NCBI RefSeq assembly: GCF_001422365.1
Contig: NZ_LMMT01000039.1
Coordinates: 1 to 64,000, forward strand
Reading direction: 5' to 3'
Source of the DNA: Pseudorhodoferax sp. Leaf265
Lineage (GTDB): Bacteria > Pseudomonadota > Gammaproteobacteria > Burkholderiales > Burkholderiaceae_C
Length of the DNA: 64,000 bases
In this document: piece by piece, positions 1 through 7,849 of the stretch
Layout: each line of letters opens with the position of its first letter
Position numbering within the stretch: the first letter of the stretch is position 1
The notes under the pieces: model-generated
Seen by the model: the letters and a program-made list of their open reading frames with translations, nothing else
Database searches by the model: none
Told to the model about the DNA's origin: nothing
Translations under genes and position numbers: made by a program

Positions 1-45
1 CTCCTGTGCTCCTGCCACTAAAAGCAGCAGGTTAGGGTTCTTACG

Positions 46-106
46 TGGGTCAGATTTGGACGGAAATTACCCGTGGCGGTGGGTCAGTTCTGCGTGGAAA
101 TCAACA
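46..106. mobile_element. Probable IS21-family insertion sequence end
   Basis: Two imperfect direct repeats of about 24 bp begin at 46 and 80. Both start TGGGTCAG and contain a GGAAAT block, and the second runs on to AATCAACA near 106. Multiple tandem terminal repeats of this kind are typical of IS21-family ends, and the reverse complement (TGTTGATTTCC then CAGAACTGACCCA) resembles IS21-family termini from memory. The transposase genes would lie left of the window, so only the outer end is seen. It stops about 38 bp before the start of the H-NS-like gene, so the insertion may separate that gene from its promoter or supply a new one. Confidence 0.5.
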
Positions 107-144
107 CCACCACATTCAGGTGTCCAACTTCAGTGCAACCTACT

Positions 145-501
145 ATGGCTAAAGCAAGATCGCTGGTCTCTACTCCCTCCACCTACGCGGAGTTACAAAA
201 GCACATTGCAGAACTGCAGTTGAAAGCAGAAGCGTTGAAGGCGCAAGAGGTGAGCGATGTAATCGGTCGCATCCGGGAGGCCATTCAAGTCTATGGCATA
301 ACGGCAGAAGATCTTTTTGGCTCGCCGCGACGAAGAGCCAAACAGACTTTGGTAGGTATCGCGCCGAGTGCCAAAGCCAGCAGAGCTGCAAAATACAAGG
401 ATCCGGCGACGGGAAAAACTTGGAATGGTGTTGGCAAGCGCCCTGGCTGGATTGTCTCGGCGACAGAGGCAGGAGCAGATCCCCAATCTCTGGCGATCTG
501 A
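145..501 (+). CDS. H-NS family nucleoid-associated protein
   Basis: The product is 118 residues. It has an N-terminal helical oligomerisation region (about 10-50, starting TYAELQKHIAELQLKAEALK) and a C-terminal DNA-binding motif of the H-NS type, seen as YKDPATGKTWNGVGKRPGW near residues 80-100. H-NS proteins bind AT-rich DNA, form filaments and silence foreign genes. The open frame extends 24 codons upstream, but the ATG at 145 gives the usual family length and leaves the upstream part inside the probable IS end. It sits at the edge of a lower-GC accessory block and may act as a mobile-element-borne silencer rather than the main chromosomal H-NS. No terminator is evident before the convergent ATPase gene. 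Confidence 0.85.
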   Translation: MAKARSLVSTPSTYAELQKHIAELQLKAEALKAQEVSDVIGRIREAIQVYGITAEDLFGSPRRRAKQTLVGIAPSAKASRAAKYKDPATGKTWNGVGKRPGWIVSATEAGADPQSLAI

Positions 502-638
502 GACTTCACATAGGATCGGTCGAGTGTCGAAACGGCCACTATGAGACCTGATGGTCGGCGCGAATTTCGAGCTGTAGTCAGGCGCCTCGATCTCACGTGT
601 GCGGCTCCGACCGCAGCTTGTGCAAATAGTGCATTCGA

Positions 639-3600
639 TCAAGGTCGGGGAAACAGTGGCTTCCAAGGGCGTTCCTGTACTGATCCGCCGCTCCAAAAAA
701 TTGGAAGCGTGTTATTTGGCACAGTGTTGTGGAAGATGACGAGAGCGCCCATCGCGCCATGCCCTAGCGGACTACTAGGCACCAACTCGCGGCCGATTTG
801 TTGCACAACGTCCTGAGCGAACGCGCGCTCGTCTTCGGTAGGGAAAATACCAGCCTGATCGTTGCAGGAACGAAGTTCGTCTCCAAACACCGTGGCTGAG
901 TGAATATCGATATCAGGAAACTCGCAGCGCATTGCGCCAAGTGCCTCAGGAAAGGAAAACATGATGAATACGGCGATTCGACCCTCGCCTGCATACCTTC
1001 CCCAGGTCTCGGCACCAACCGCCGCCTTGAATTTTCTCAGACCTTTGAGCATCGTCTCACCGGTACCCGAGAAGTCGTCGACGATGGCCACCATCGCGTC
1101 AGCCTCGAGATGCGTTCGCATCCACTGACCAAGTTCGGCTGCTGGGACGCACTTACCCGGAAGGACTCGGCTTTTCAGTTCTCGCGCCATCGTCGCGCCA
1201 CTCTTGTGCTCCGCATCTAGGTATCCGATTGCTAAATTGTCGCGGCGACCTTTCACGATCTTCCAGATGCCGTGGCCAACACCGTTGCGTCTGGCCAGAA
1301 TCATTTGCTCGACTTTCTCCAACTGAACGCCACGCATGCCTTCGTTGATGAATCCTTTGTCGGCCATCCTTTGAAGCAGGAGGAAGGCGATCTCAATCCG
1401 GCTGTCGTCATCGAACTGCCGGAGCCAACTCTTGATCTCGGCCACGTCCTTCTGCCTACCGCAATAAATTAGGCGCTGCGCCACGATGAGCATGTCGTCC
1501 TCACTGATCGGAAACCCGGTGTCAGCGGTATCTTCAGATGCAGGCAGCTCGTCTTCACCGGGGCGGGCCGCACGTTCAGCCTCGAGGAGGTTGCACCAGA
1601 TGGGAAGAAGCTGAGCTCGAGCATTCTCCCCAAGCCACTCTCGGAAGATCTGCAATCCCACAACGAGCCCATCTCCGTCTTTTCGCTGCTCGAGTACGCC
1701 GCGCTGCAGTAGGCGTGCGCAAGCGCGTCGCAGCACTGAACCCTGCGCGCGATCTTGTGCGTCAATTGGAAGGCTCTCTTGAGCCTCAAGCAGTTCGTCG
1801 ATCCCTTCGTATCGACCGCCGAGAGCTGAGATGCAAGAGAGCGCGATACAGTTCTCCGCGGCGTCCTGACGCTTCTGTGTCGCGTCAAGCACGGGGTTGT
1901 CCTCCCAGAAGTGAGAAAAGTTGGTCGCGCCCAGCGAGCGTAGCAGTTGTTGCCGGATCGCCGAGGTGTCATTCGCGTCTACGAACGTCCTGTGTTCCTG
2001 AAGACAGCGATCGAAGATCTGGTAGCAGAAATTGTTGATAAAAAACGGGTTCCCAGAGGTGTAGCCTGTAATGAACTCGATTGCTTCAGGATCGAACTCA
2101 ATCGCGCCTCCGACTGGCGCTTCAATCAGGTTTCGGCAATCCGCCGCGCTGTCGATACGGTCAAGGCGAACGTTTGTCCATTTGTTGAGATCAGCTTGAT
2201 GTCGGCTGAAGATTGCATCCATTCGCTCACTGCCGATGAAAAAGAATGTTAATCCGGCCTCCGACGCTGACCGCAGGCCCTTTATAAATTGGCGACCTCG
2301 TTCGCCCGTGTAAAATGCAGCGTCGAGATCGTCGAATTCGTCAATGATGACAACGAACTTTTGTGTCGGCTGCGTTGCCGAAAGTTGCTCGACGAATGGA
2401 ACCAACAGGCTAATGCCGGCGCCGAACTCGGATTCTGTGGGGACCTGAATTGGACTTAAAACCTTCTGCACAAGGCGTCGCGCGATTCGATGCGCAAGTT
2501 GACCCTCATGCAATGACGCAAGTTCACCCATTCTGAGGAGAATACAGGTAGTGTCTTCGCGCTCTGCAAGCTTGGCCGCCAATACCTGAAGGAGTGATGT
2601 TTTGCCAATACGCTTCTGTCCCCACACGAATGTAGATGTGCCTGCCATAGCAGCTAAATTCAGCTTGCGAAGCAGCGAATCTCTTCCATGGAGCCGCTCG
2701 GGTTTTTTGATCGGGTTGAGAGAATAAGGTGGCTCGGCGAGCATCGACTCCCAATTGGGCTCGATGACTTGCTGGAGGATTAGCAAGCGGTCCGGTTGTA
2801 CAGAAGGTTTCTCCGCGCCAGTGAAACACGCCCACTGGATCGGAATTTCGATCTTAGTGTATGGCTTAGCAAGTATCAAACGAATTCGAACCAACTTCTC
2901 ACCATTAGCGGGTACGTCAAATGGCCCGGCTGGTTCAACAATGGCGAGATCGAACATCTGCTCTTGAGTCGTCTCGCGCTGCAGCGATACGTCCCGCGCA
3001 TGGCCCTTGCCGAGATTTATCAGCGTAAATGAGAGGAAAACCTCAGTGCCAGTGGCTCGGAGATCCGCCTTGGTGCTAGGGTTTCTAAGAGCAAGCACCG
3101 GTGCCAGCGCAGTTTCGCCGCGCGAAGACGCGTCCTCGATGATAGAGGTCAGATGATCAAGGACTGGCTTCACAAAAGTGCGCCAAGCTCTGCTGCCGAG
3201 ACGAGGGTCGCCTGAAGTTGGACTTTGAATTTTAATATTTTCGAGAAGTTCTGGGGCTCTTCTTATCACGTCCGAATCTTCGTTTCGCTCATGGGCCTCG
3301 CAGATCTTTCGAAATGCGGGGCCGAGAAGAACATCAAGGTCGGTTAGGAACTCCTTTTCCGCAGGAATCAACATTGGCTGCAGCCGGTGAGTAACCTTGA
3401 GCAGATCAATAGAGGCAATTTTTGCCGTTGCCGGCGTTGTTCGAAGGAATCGTGTAACAGAGGCGGCAACCGCAGCCCAATGTTCTTCCAAACGAACGAG
3501 CGCAGACCGGCACATCTCGGCGGGTGAATTGCGTTGAACGGCGTATGCGGTCGCTATTTCATCCTTCAGTTTGAACGCAAAGTCACGCGTCTCTTCCGAG

Positions 3601-4640
3601 AAATCAGGGTCCGTTGCATCGATTCGATGGATGGCGTTTACGAACGCGACTGCTAAACTGGCTTTAGAAAACGAATCGGCGCTTTCCTGAAGCGAGGCGA
3701 GAGAGTTGGGCTCAAGATGCAGTCCCCGCGGGGAAGCCCAAGCGCTGACGACGCGCGCCAGGAGGGACGAGTCTTGCTCGCCTGCCGCGCTGGGGAGCTG
3801 TTGGGCAAGCAATTCGCCCACTGTAAACCCGTCGCCACGGTTCCTGGCAGCAGTCAAGGAGTCGGCGAGCGCGTCTTTGGCTATTTCTGTTTCGGTCGGG
3901 ACGGCCGCATCAACTGCGCCGCCCAGCGACGTCTCGGCCAATCCGGCAAAAAACGCCGCAGACCTTTGTCTGACCCGCGCAGCCAATTCGCGATTCCATA
4001 TTTGCTGCATTGGCCAAGGCAAATAGGCTGTCGCTAAACCCTGCTCCTGCCAGCGCTGAGCGCTGGCCAATTCGCTGCCTTGCAGGTGATCGCGCTGTTC
4101 TTCGAGGAAGGTGCGGCGCCACTCGGCTAGTTCGACTGGGGTAAGAGTTGGCACAACGGGAAGATCGTAGTCGCCAGCCCGTTTGGGTCGAGCCATGCCG
4201 TCGCGGGAGTCCCATACATAGACATGCCCACTGGTGTAGTCCATGAGTGCGGTCCACAGGTCCTCACGAATCCGACCGCGTCGTGGCAAGTCATCCCTGG
4301 ACTTTGCAGTCGCTTCCTGCACGCTCTCGCCCGGCGCCTTCGTTAGACTTCGCTTCGCGAGCACGGCCTTAGAACTGCCGTCGTCCACGCTAGATATTGC
4401 TGGGCAGACGCACTCTATGCCGTGTTGTTTCCCCAATTCAAAATTCGGTGCGAGCAGCGCGACAAACGCGCGCATGTCGCCCGCCCCAAAGTCGTTTGTG
4501 TCGAAACGACGATCCGTCATCGTCAGAAGGCGATTCTTCAACACCGCCAACGTCATTGAGTTGGCACCTGGCCCGCCCTTGCGCTGTGCTTGAAGGAAGG
4601 CGGCCTTGACCAGCCCAAGCGCTTCATCCTTGGTAAACAT
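639..4640 (-). CDS. Large STAND-like ATPase with LOTUS-like N-terminus and phosphoribosyltransferase-like C-terminus
   Basis: The product is 1,333 residues from the ATG at 4640, which follows a good GGGAG ribosome site; an in-frame ATG at 4721 lacks one. Residues 1-70 resemble an OST-HTH/LOTUS RNA-binding domain. A long unassigned middle follows. The NTPase core has a Walker A (GQKRIGKTSLL, about 673-683), a Walker B (FVVIIDEFDDLD, about 760-771) and a GNPFF motif as in STAND ATPases. The C-terminal 250 residues contain the PRPP-loop-like VAIVDDFSGTGET (about 1180-1192) and end with an FHNTVPNNTLPIFW segment, matching what I know of the PRTase-CE domain reported in prokaryotic conflict systems. 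Function is inferred: a single-protein sensor and effector in defence. It neighbours an SRA-HNH nuclease gene. There are no membrane segments. The domain calls are from motifs only. Confidence 0.75.
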   Translation of the reverse strand: MFTKDEALGLVKAAFLQAQRKGGPGANSMTLAVLKNRLLTMTDRRFDTNDFGAGDMRAFVALLAPNFELGKQHGIECVCPAISSVDDGSSKAVLAKRSLTKAPGESVQEATAKSRDDLPRRGRIREDLWTALMDYTSGHVYVWDSRDGMARPKRAGDYDLPVVPTLTPVELAEWRRTFLEEQRDHLQGSELASAQRWQEQGLATAYLPWPMQQIWNRELAARVRQRSAAFFAGLAETSLGGAVDAAVPTETEIAKDALADSLTAARNRGDGFTVGELLAQQLPSAAGEQDSSLLARVVSAWASPRGLHLEPNSLASLQESADSFSKASLAVAFVNAIHRIDATDPDFSEETRDFAFKLKDEIATAYAVQRNSPAEMCRSALVRLEEHWAAVAASVTRFLRTTPATAKIASIDLLKVTHRLQPMLIPAEKEFLTDLDVLLGPAFRKICEAHERNEDSDVIRRAPELLENIKIQSPTSGDPRLGSRAWRTFVKPVLDHLTSIIEDASSRGETALAPVLALRNPSTKADLRATGTEVFLSFTLINLGKGHARDVSLQRETTQEQMFDLAIVEPAGPFDVPANGEKLVRIRLILAKPYTKIEIPIQWACFTGAEKPSVQPDRLLILQQVIEPNWESMLAEPPYSLNPIKKPERLHGRDSLLRKLNLAAMAGTSTFVWGQKRIGKTSLLQVLAAKLAEREDTTCILLRMGELASLHEGQLAHRIARRLVQKVLSPIQVPTESEFGAGISLLVPFVEQLSATQPTQKFVVIIDEFDDLDAAFYTGERGRQFIKGLRSASEAGLTFFFIGSERMDAIFSRHQADLNKWTNVRLDRIDSAADCRNLIEAPVGGAIEFDPEAIEFITGYTSGNPFFINNFCYQIFDRCLQEHRTFVDANDTSAIRQQLLRSLGATNFSHFWEDNPVLDATQKRQDAAENCIALSCISALGGRYEGIDELLEAQESLPIDAQDRAQGSVLRRACARLLQRGVLEQRKDGDGLVVGLQIFREWLGENARAQLLPIWCNLLEAERAARPGEDELPASEDTADTGFPISEDDMLIVAQRLIYCGRQKDVAEIKSWLRQFDDDSRIEIAFLLLQRMADKGFINEGMRGVQLEKVEQMILARRNGVGHGIWKIVKGRRDNLAIGYLDAEHKSGATMARELKSRVLPGKCVPAAELGQWMRTHLEADAMVAIVDDFSGTGETMLKGLRKFKAAVGAETWGRYAGEGRIAVFIMFSFPEALGAMRCEFPDIDIHSATVFGDELRSCNDQAGIFPTEDERAFAQDVVQQIGRELVPSSPLGHGAMGALVIFHNTVPNNTLPIFWSGGSVQERPWKPLFPRP

Positions 4641-5259
4641 CGAATCTCCCTCAAATTGCGCAATCTTTCGGTTTTTTGGACAGCGTGGGCATCCGGCTCG
4701 ATCCGGATGCCGATTCAACACGCACTTTTTGGCGCCAGTCTAGGTCAAGCGACCGCCGGTCGTGATGCCGACGCTGGTTCCGCTGTCGCCTCGTAGCCGC
4801 GAAGAGCCGACGCAGGGAAGCTGCTCTTCGCTTTCGAGCAACTTTTGGGTCGATGGGCGGCTTGAACAAGCGAAGCAAACGGCCGGCAACGATCGCCTCT
4901 GCTTCAAGCTGCGGACCGTTCTGCTGCAGACCCATCTCTCGTTTGGCCATCCGCAACTGCACGCCCGCCGCCACGGAAGACATTCCATGCTGTCTCAGCT
5001 AGCGGCTTCCATTCTTCAGTTGACGACCCACCGACATTGGACGTCGCTGACGGCTCAGACCCTGCAACTGGGCGGCCAGAAGCCGGCGCCCGCCGTCTTC
5101 CGTTCCTGGCTGATCAATGCCGATCGCCTTGGCGAATCGAAGGGGCAATATGAGCCTACATTGTTGGACTTGAAGGGCGCTGTCGTACAGAGGCGTGAAA
5201 ATTCGTTTTAGTCACCAGGGGGCTGCGCGCTCTCTGGATAACGTAGGGGAAAGCAAGGA
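4641..5259. other. Region without a confident gene
   Basis: About 620 bp between the ATPase gene and the nuclease gene. Two open frames exist: 4651-4950 on the minus strand (about 100 residues, Arg-rich, from MAKREMGLQ) and 4762-5211 on the plus strand. Neither has a good ribosome site or a family I recognise, and they overlap each other. The minus-strand frame lies directly upstream of the ATPase in the same direction and ends 11 bp before its start, so a small upstream partner is possible but weakly supported. The region must also hold the ATPase promoter. Confidence 0.4.
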
Positions 5260-5301
5260 ATGCATCCGTTTAGCCTAGGGTAAGAGTACGAGCGAGCGGC
5301 C
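5260..5301 (+). other. Probable lost N-terminus of the SRA-HNH gene, cut by an in-frame TAA
   Basis: An ATG at 5260, preceded by GGGGAAAGCAAGGA, opens a frame reading MHPFSLG, then TAA at 5281-5283, then EYERAAL running without a break into the nuclease frame at 5302. In related SRA-HNH proteins, as I recall them, this place reads roughly G-(Q/K)-EY-x-R. A single C-to-T change of a CAA codon to TAA would explain the stop. This suggests a recent nonsense mutation, a sequencing error or readthrough. Confidence 0.55.
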
Positions 5302-6126
5302 TTGCTGACATTCGTCGGCAGCCAGCAGGCCCAGCCAGGCGTGATCTGGGGAAGTAGGGAACCGGGCTGCATTATCTGTACCTCAGGTGGCCGGCACGGC
5401 AAGAAGGCCGGGTACACGGACGGGCAGCAGCCGGATGGTTCATGGATATACGTCGGTCAGGGCACAACTGGCAATCAGCAGCTTGAGAATTCGGCAAACG
5501 CGAAGCTCGCGGCGCTCGATCGATCAGTGCTGCTGTTCACAACGCGCGAGCCCAACTCCAGGGAGATCGCGCAGCGGGGTTACGGCAAGCGCTACGTCTT
5601 CCGAGGTGCGTTCAATGTGGCAGGCTTCGAGTTTTTTTCCCCAGACTCGGGCGCCAGGAAGGGCGACCGCCTGTTGAGATTCTTCTTGCTACCGGCGGAC
5701 GATAGCTACATTGAAACTCAGGGGCTCGTGCCTAGCGGCTTTGCGGAGCCGGAGTTGTCGCTCCGCGCAATGCAACTGAAGCTGCGAGAGATGGCCAATC
5801 CAGCCAATCGGAAGAAGCTGACGACGATCGAGTACCGATCGCGTAGTTCTGCAGTGCATCGATACGCATTGGCCAGAGCGGAGGGTAGATGCGAATGCTG
5901 CGGCTTGCGCGCGCCTTTTGAAAGCGATCAGGGCATTCCGTACCTAGAGGTGCATCACTTGTTAAGGCTGGCCGACGATGGCCCAGATGCGCCAAGCAAC
6001 GTAGCTGCTATTTGTCCGAACTGCCATCGCGCCTTGCACCACTCAAAGGGTCGAGCCGCTCTCGCGGCGTCGCTCCAATTGCGCGTCGCGCAGCTCGAGG
6101 ATGCAATCTTCCAAAAGCTCGGTTGA
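5302..6126 (+). CDS. SRA-like plus HNH endonuclease (McrA/ScoMcrA-like, type IV restriction), N-terminus interrupted
   Basis: The open frame from TTG 5302 gives 274 residues. The N-terminal half (about 1-115) resembles the SRA-like domain of ScoMcrA-type enzymes: FVGSQQ, CTSGGRHGKKAGY, DGSWIYVGQG and a later YVFRGAF. The C-terminus has an HNH fold with zinc ligands CECC and CPNC (about 195 and 238) around LEVHHLLRLADDG, then N and HRALHH. This family cleaves DNA carrying modified bases and so limits phage and foreign DNA. The TTG start removes the first SRA strand. The natural start is probably ATG 5260, which is separated from this frame by a TAA codon, so the gene may be inactive or made at low level by reinitiation. 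It may form a defence pair with the upstream ATPase, which is convergent with H-NS and divergent from this gene. Confidence 0.75.
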   Translation: MLTFVGSQQAQPGVIWGSREPGCIICTSGGRHGKKAGYTDGQQPDGSWIYVGQGTTGNQQLENSANAKLAALDRSVLLFTTREPNSREIAQRGYGKRYVFRGAFNVAGFEFFSPDSGARKGDRLLRFFLLPADDSYIETQGLVPSGFAEPELSLRAMQLKLREMANPANRKKLTTIEYRSRSSAVHRYALARAEGRCECCGLRAPFESDQGIPYLEVHHLLRLADDGPDAPSNVAAICPNCHRALHHSKGRAALAASLQLRVAQLEDAIFQKLG

Positions 6127-6592
6127 TTGCGGGCATTGCTCCGCGAGGCGATGCGTCGCTAGAAGCCTTTCAGAGCCAGCCTTCGACTTGTGCGGAGAAT
6201 CGCGGCAGTCTCGCGCTGCGACCGGTCACATTCCCAAACGACAAGCATGTCTGGCCAGAGGGCCAAGGTGTGGTGTGGATGCCATGAACCTAAATCCCCG
6301 TGTGCGGCTTTGCCACCCGGGTACACGCCTCGCTACTGCATTTCCAACTGCATGGGTGTATGGAAGGCATCCCCAAAACAGATGATGATGGGGTTCGCCC
6401 GATTGAGTAGATTCGGAAAAGTTCCGAATTGGAAATGGAAATAGGGCTGGCATGAGGATCACCGCCGGCCCTCAGGGTAGATCGTATTCATCGGGAGAAA
6501 TTAGGTCAGCGTAGCAAGCCGCCCCACGGAATTTGGTGGTGTGTGTTGGCAGTGCCTGCTACGAACCATCAGTTCAAAACTGAGGAGGAATC
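6127..6592. other. Region without a recognised gene; leader of the giant-protein operon
   Basis: Four overlapping plus-strand frames under 100 codons and one on the minus strand cover this 466-bp stretch, and none resembles a known family. The last 15 bases carry the strong GAGGAG ribosome site of the next gene. The operon promoter is expected here, but I see no clear -35/-10 pair. AT content rises around 6400-6530. Confidence 0.35.
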
Positions 6593-6904
6593 ATGCCGAT
6601 CGCAAGGAGGTCCATCATATTGCTAGCAGTCGCAGTCGCGATGTCTTCAGAGGCGGTTGCGCAAACAGCGAAGTTTGAAGGCACTGCTGCCATTGCAGCA
6701 GGTTCGATCAACCCGCCAGATCCAGTTGAAGGCTGCAACAAGGCAAAACGAGACGCTGAGGAAAAAGCCGTGAAGGCAGGAGCTAAAGGCTTGGAGTCAT
6801 GGGATCGATTGAGCGTTGACAGCGATTGCTCGTTGGCGACTCCTGGTGCACGGGGGGTCGGCTATTTCTTCATCTTTACCGCGCGCGGCAACTTTAAGAA
6901 GTAG
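6593..6904 (+). CDS. Small secreted protein of unknown function
   Basis: The product is 103 residues. A typical Sec signal peptide occupies about residues 1-23 (two Arg, hydrophobic core ILLAVAVAM, cleavage after AVAQ or nearby). The mature part is about 80 residues with two cysteines (CNKAKRDAEEKA and DSDCSL) that could form a disulfide, and it ends in an aromatic, beta-like YFFIFTARGNF. The start is fixed by GAGGAG 7 bp upstream. It is the first gene of a same-direction run leading into the two giant genes, 27 bp before the next. I do not recognise the family. Confidence 0.7.
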   Translation: MPIARRSIILLAVAVAMSSEAVAQTAKFEGTAAIAAGSINPPDPVEGCNKAKRDAEEKAVKAGAKGLESWDRLSVDSDCSLATPGARGVGYFFIFTARGNFKK

Positions 6905-6931
6905 CCTTGCCAAGACTTGGAGGAAGCTTAA

Positions 6932-7501
6932 ATGCAAATACCCCTTTATCTGCTCAACCTACGTCGGCTTTTCCTCGCTCTAATTTTTCTGCCTGGGGTT
7001 GCTGCGTCCTCTTGGGCGGCATGCGTAAACACGGCGACGCCGACTTGTGGCGTCTATCAAAGTTGTTTTGCTGATAGATGCAATTGCTCGGGTTCGCAGT
7101 ACGAATACTTTAAGAGCTACGGCGAAAAATACTGTAAAGCATTCTTGGAGTTGCCAGGGCTCTCCGATAAAGGTAACAAATGGCGTGATTCCACGTTGCG
7201 GTGTCTGCAGGAGAAGATCGTTCCGATGCTTCCAGTTGATGGAGCCGCAAATAGTTGCAACTGCAAGCAGATGCAAATAGATGTGTTTGACTCTCACGTA
7301 GCTTGTTATACACAGCCATCTTCATCGATATGTGACTTGAGTGTGGCCGATTGGAGCAAGATCACTGCTGCGACCGACCCAATTGCGAGCTTGGTAGATC
7401 AAAAAAGCCGAAAGCAGATTAAAGAAGTCGCCAGGATTTGTTACAACAAGGTGACTGGCGACGTGAAGGACGCCATTAAGAAGTTGCTAGATAAGTTGTA
7501 G
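6932..7501 (+). CDS. Cysteine-rich secreted protein, stanniocalcin-like cysteine pattern
   Basis: The product is 189 residues. Residues 1-30 are a signal peptide ending in SSWA before ACVN. The mature part holds about 14 cysteines, including CGVYQSC, RCNC, the YGEKYCKAF motif, LRCLQ, NSCNCK, FDSHVACY and CDLSVADW. The order YGxxYC, then CLQ, then FDSHxxCY, then C-x-L-x-x-x-DW is one I remember from stanniocalcin-like and related animal secreted proteins with scattered bacterial members; this is recollection, not a search result. The ribosome site GGAGGAAG lies 8 bp before the ATG. It follows the 103-residue secreted protein and precedes the Tat-exported giant. Many disulfides imply a periplasmic or extracellular location. 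Confidence 0.7.
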   Translation: MQIPLYLLNLRRLFLALIFLPGVAASSWAACVNTATPTCGVYQSCFADRCNCSGSQYEYFKSYGEKYCKAFLELPGLSDKGNKWRDSTLRCLQEKIVPMLPVDGAANSCNCKQMQIDVFDSHVACYTQPSSSICDLSVADWSKITAATDPIASLVDQKSRKQIKEVARICYNKVTGDVKDAIKKLLDKL

Positions 7502-7849
7502 GCGCACCGTCCAAATAAGCGCTGCTCATTAGCCTGCCGTAGAAAGTTCATTCTCGGGCACAGACGGATGGACGCTCTCCGAAGTTCTCCCCAAAGAGAC
7601 TTGGTCTGTCCATTCGGTCGAATGCATCAGCAAAGGCATGGCTAGGGCACCGAATGTTGCGGCCGACGCCGATTTGAGCCACGTGCCGGGCGGAGGGTGA
7701 GCCAGTACCGGAACGCTGAGTGCGGCCCATGGTTTGGCGAGCGTCGAGCGGCCCAATGGGGCTTTGTGGCTCAAAACGGCGCCGGCGTGAACAGCACCAC
7801 GACAACGACAAGGGCTTGGCACGTTCGCCGGGCGCAGGAAAGGGTCGAC
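7502..7849. other. Intergenic stretch before the giant gene
   Basis: About 350 bp. The frame of the giant protein stays open back to 7697, but that part reads like non-coding sequence and the signal peptide starts at 7850. A minus-strand frame (7529-7822, 97 codons) has no recognised homology. GC content rises clearly across this interval, marking the change from the lower-GC small secreted genes to the GC-richer giant genes. A separate promoter for the giant genes may lie here; no consensus boxes are evident. Confidence 0.35.
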
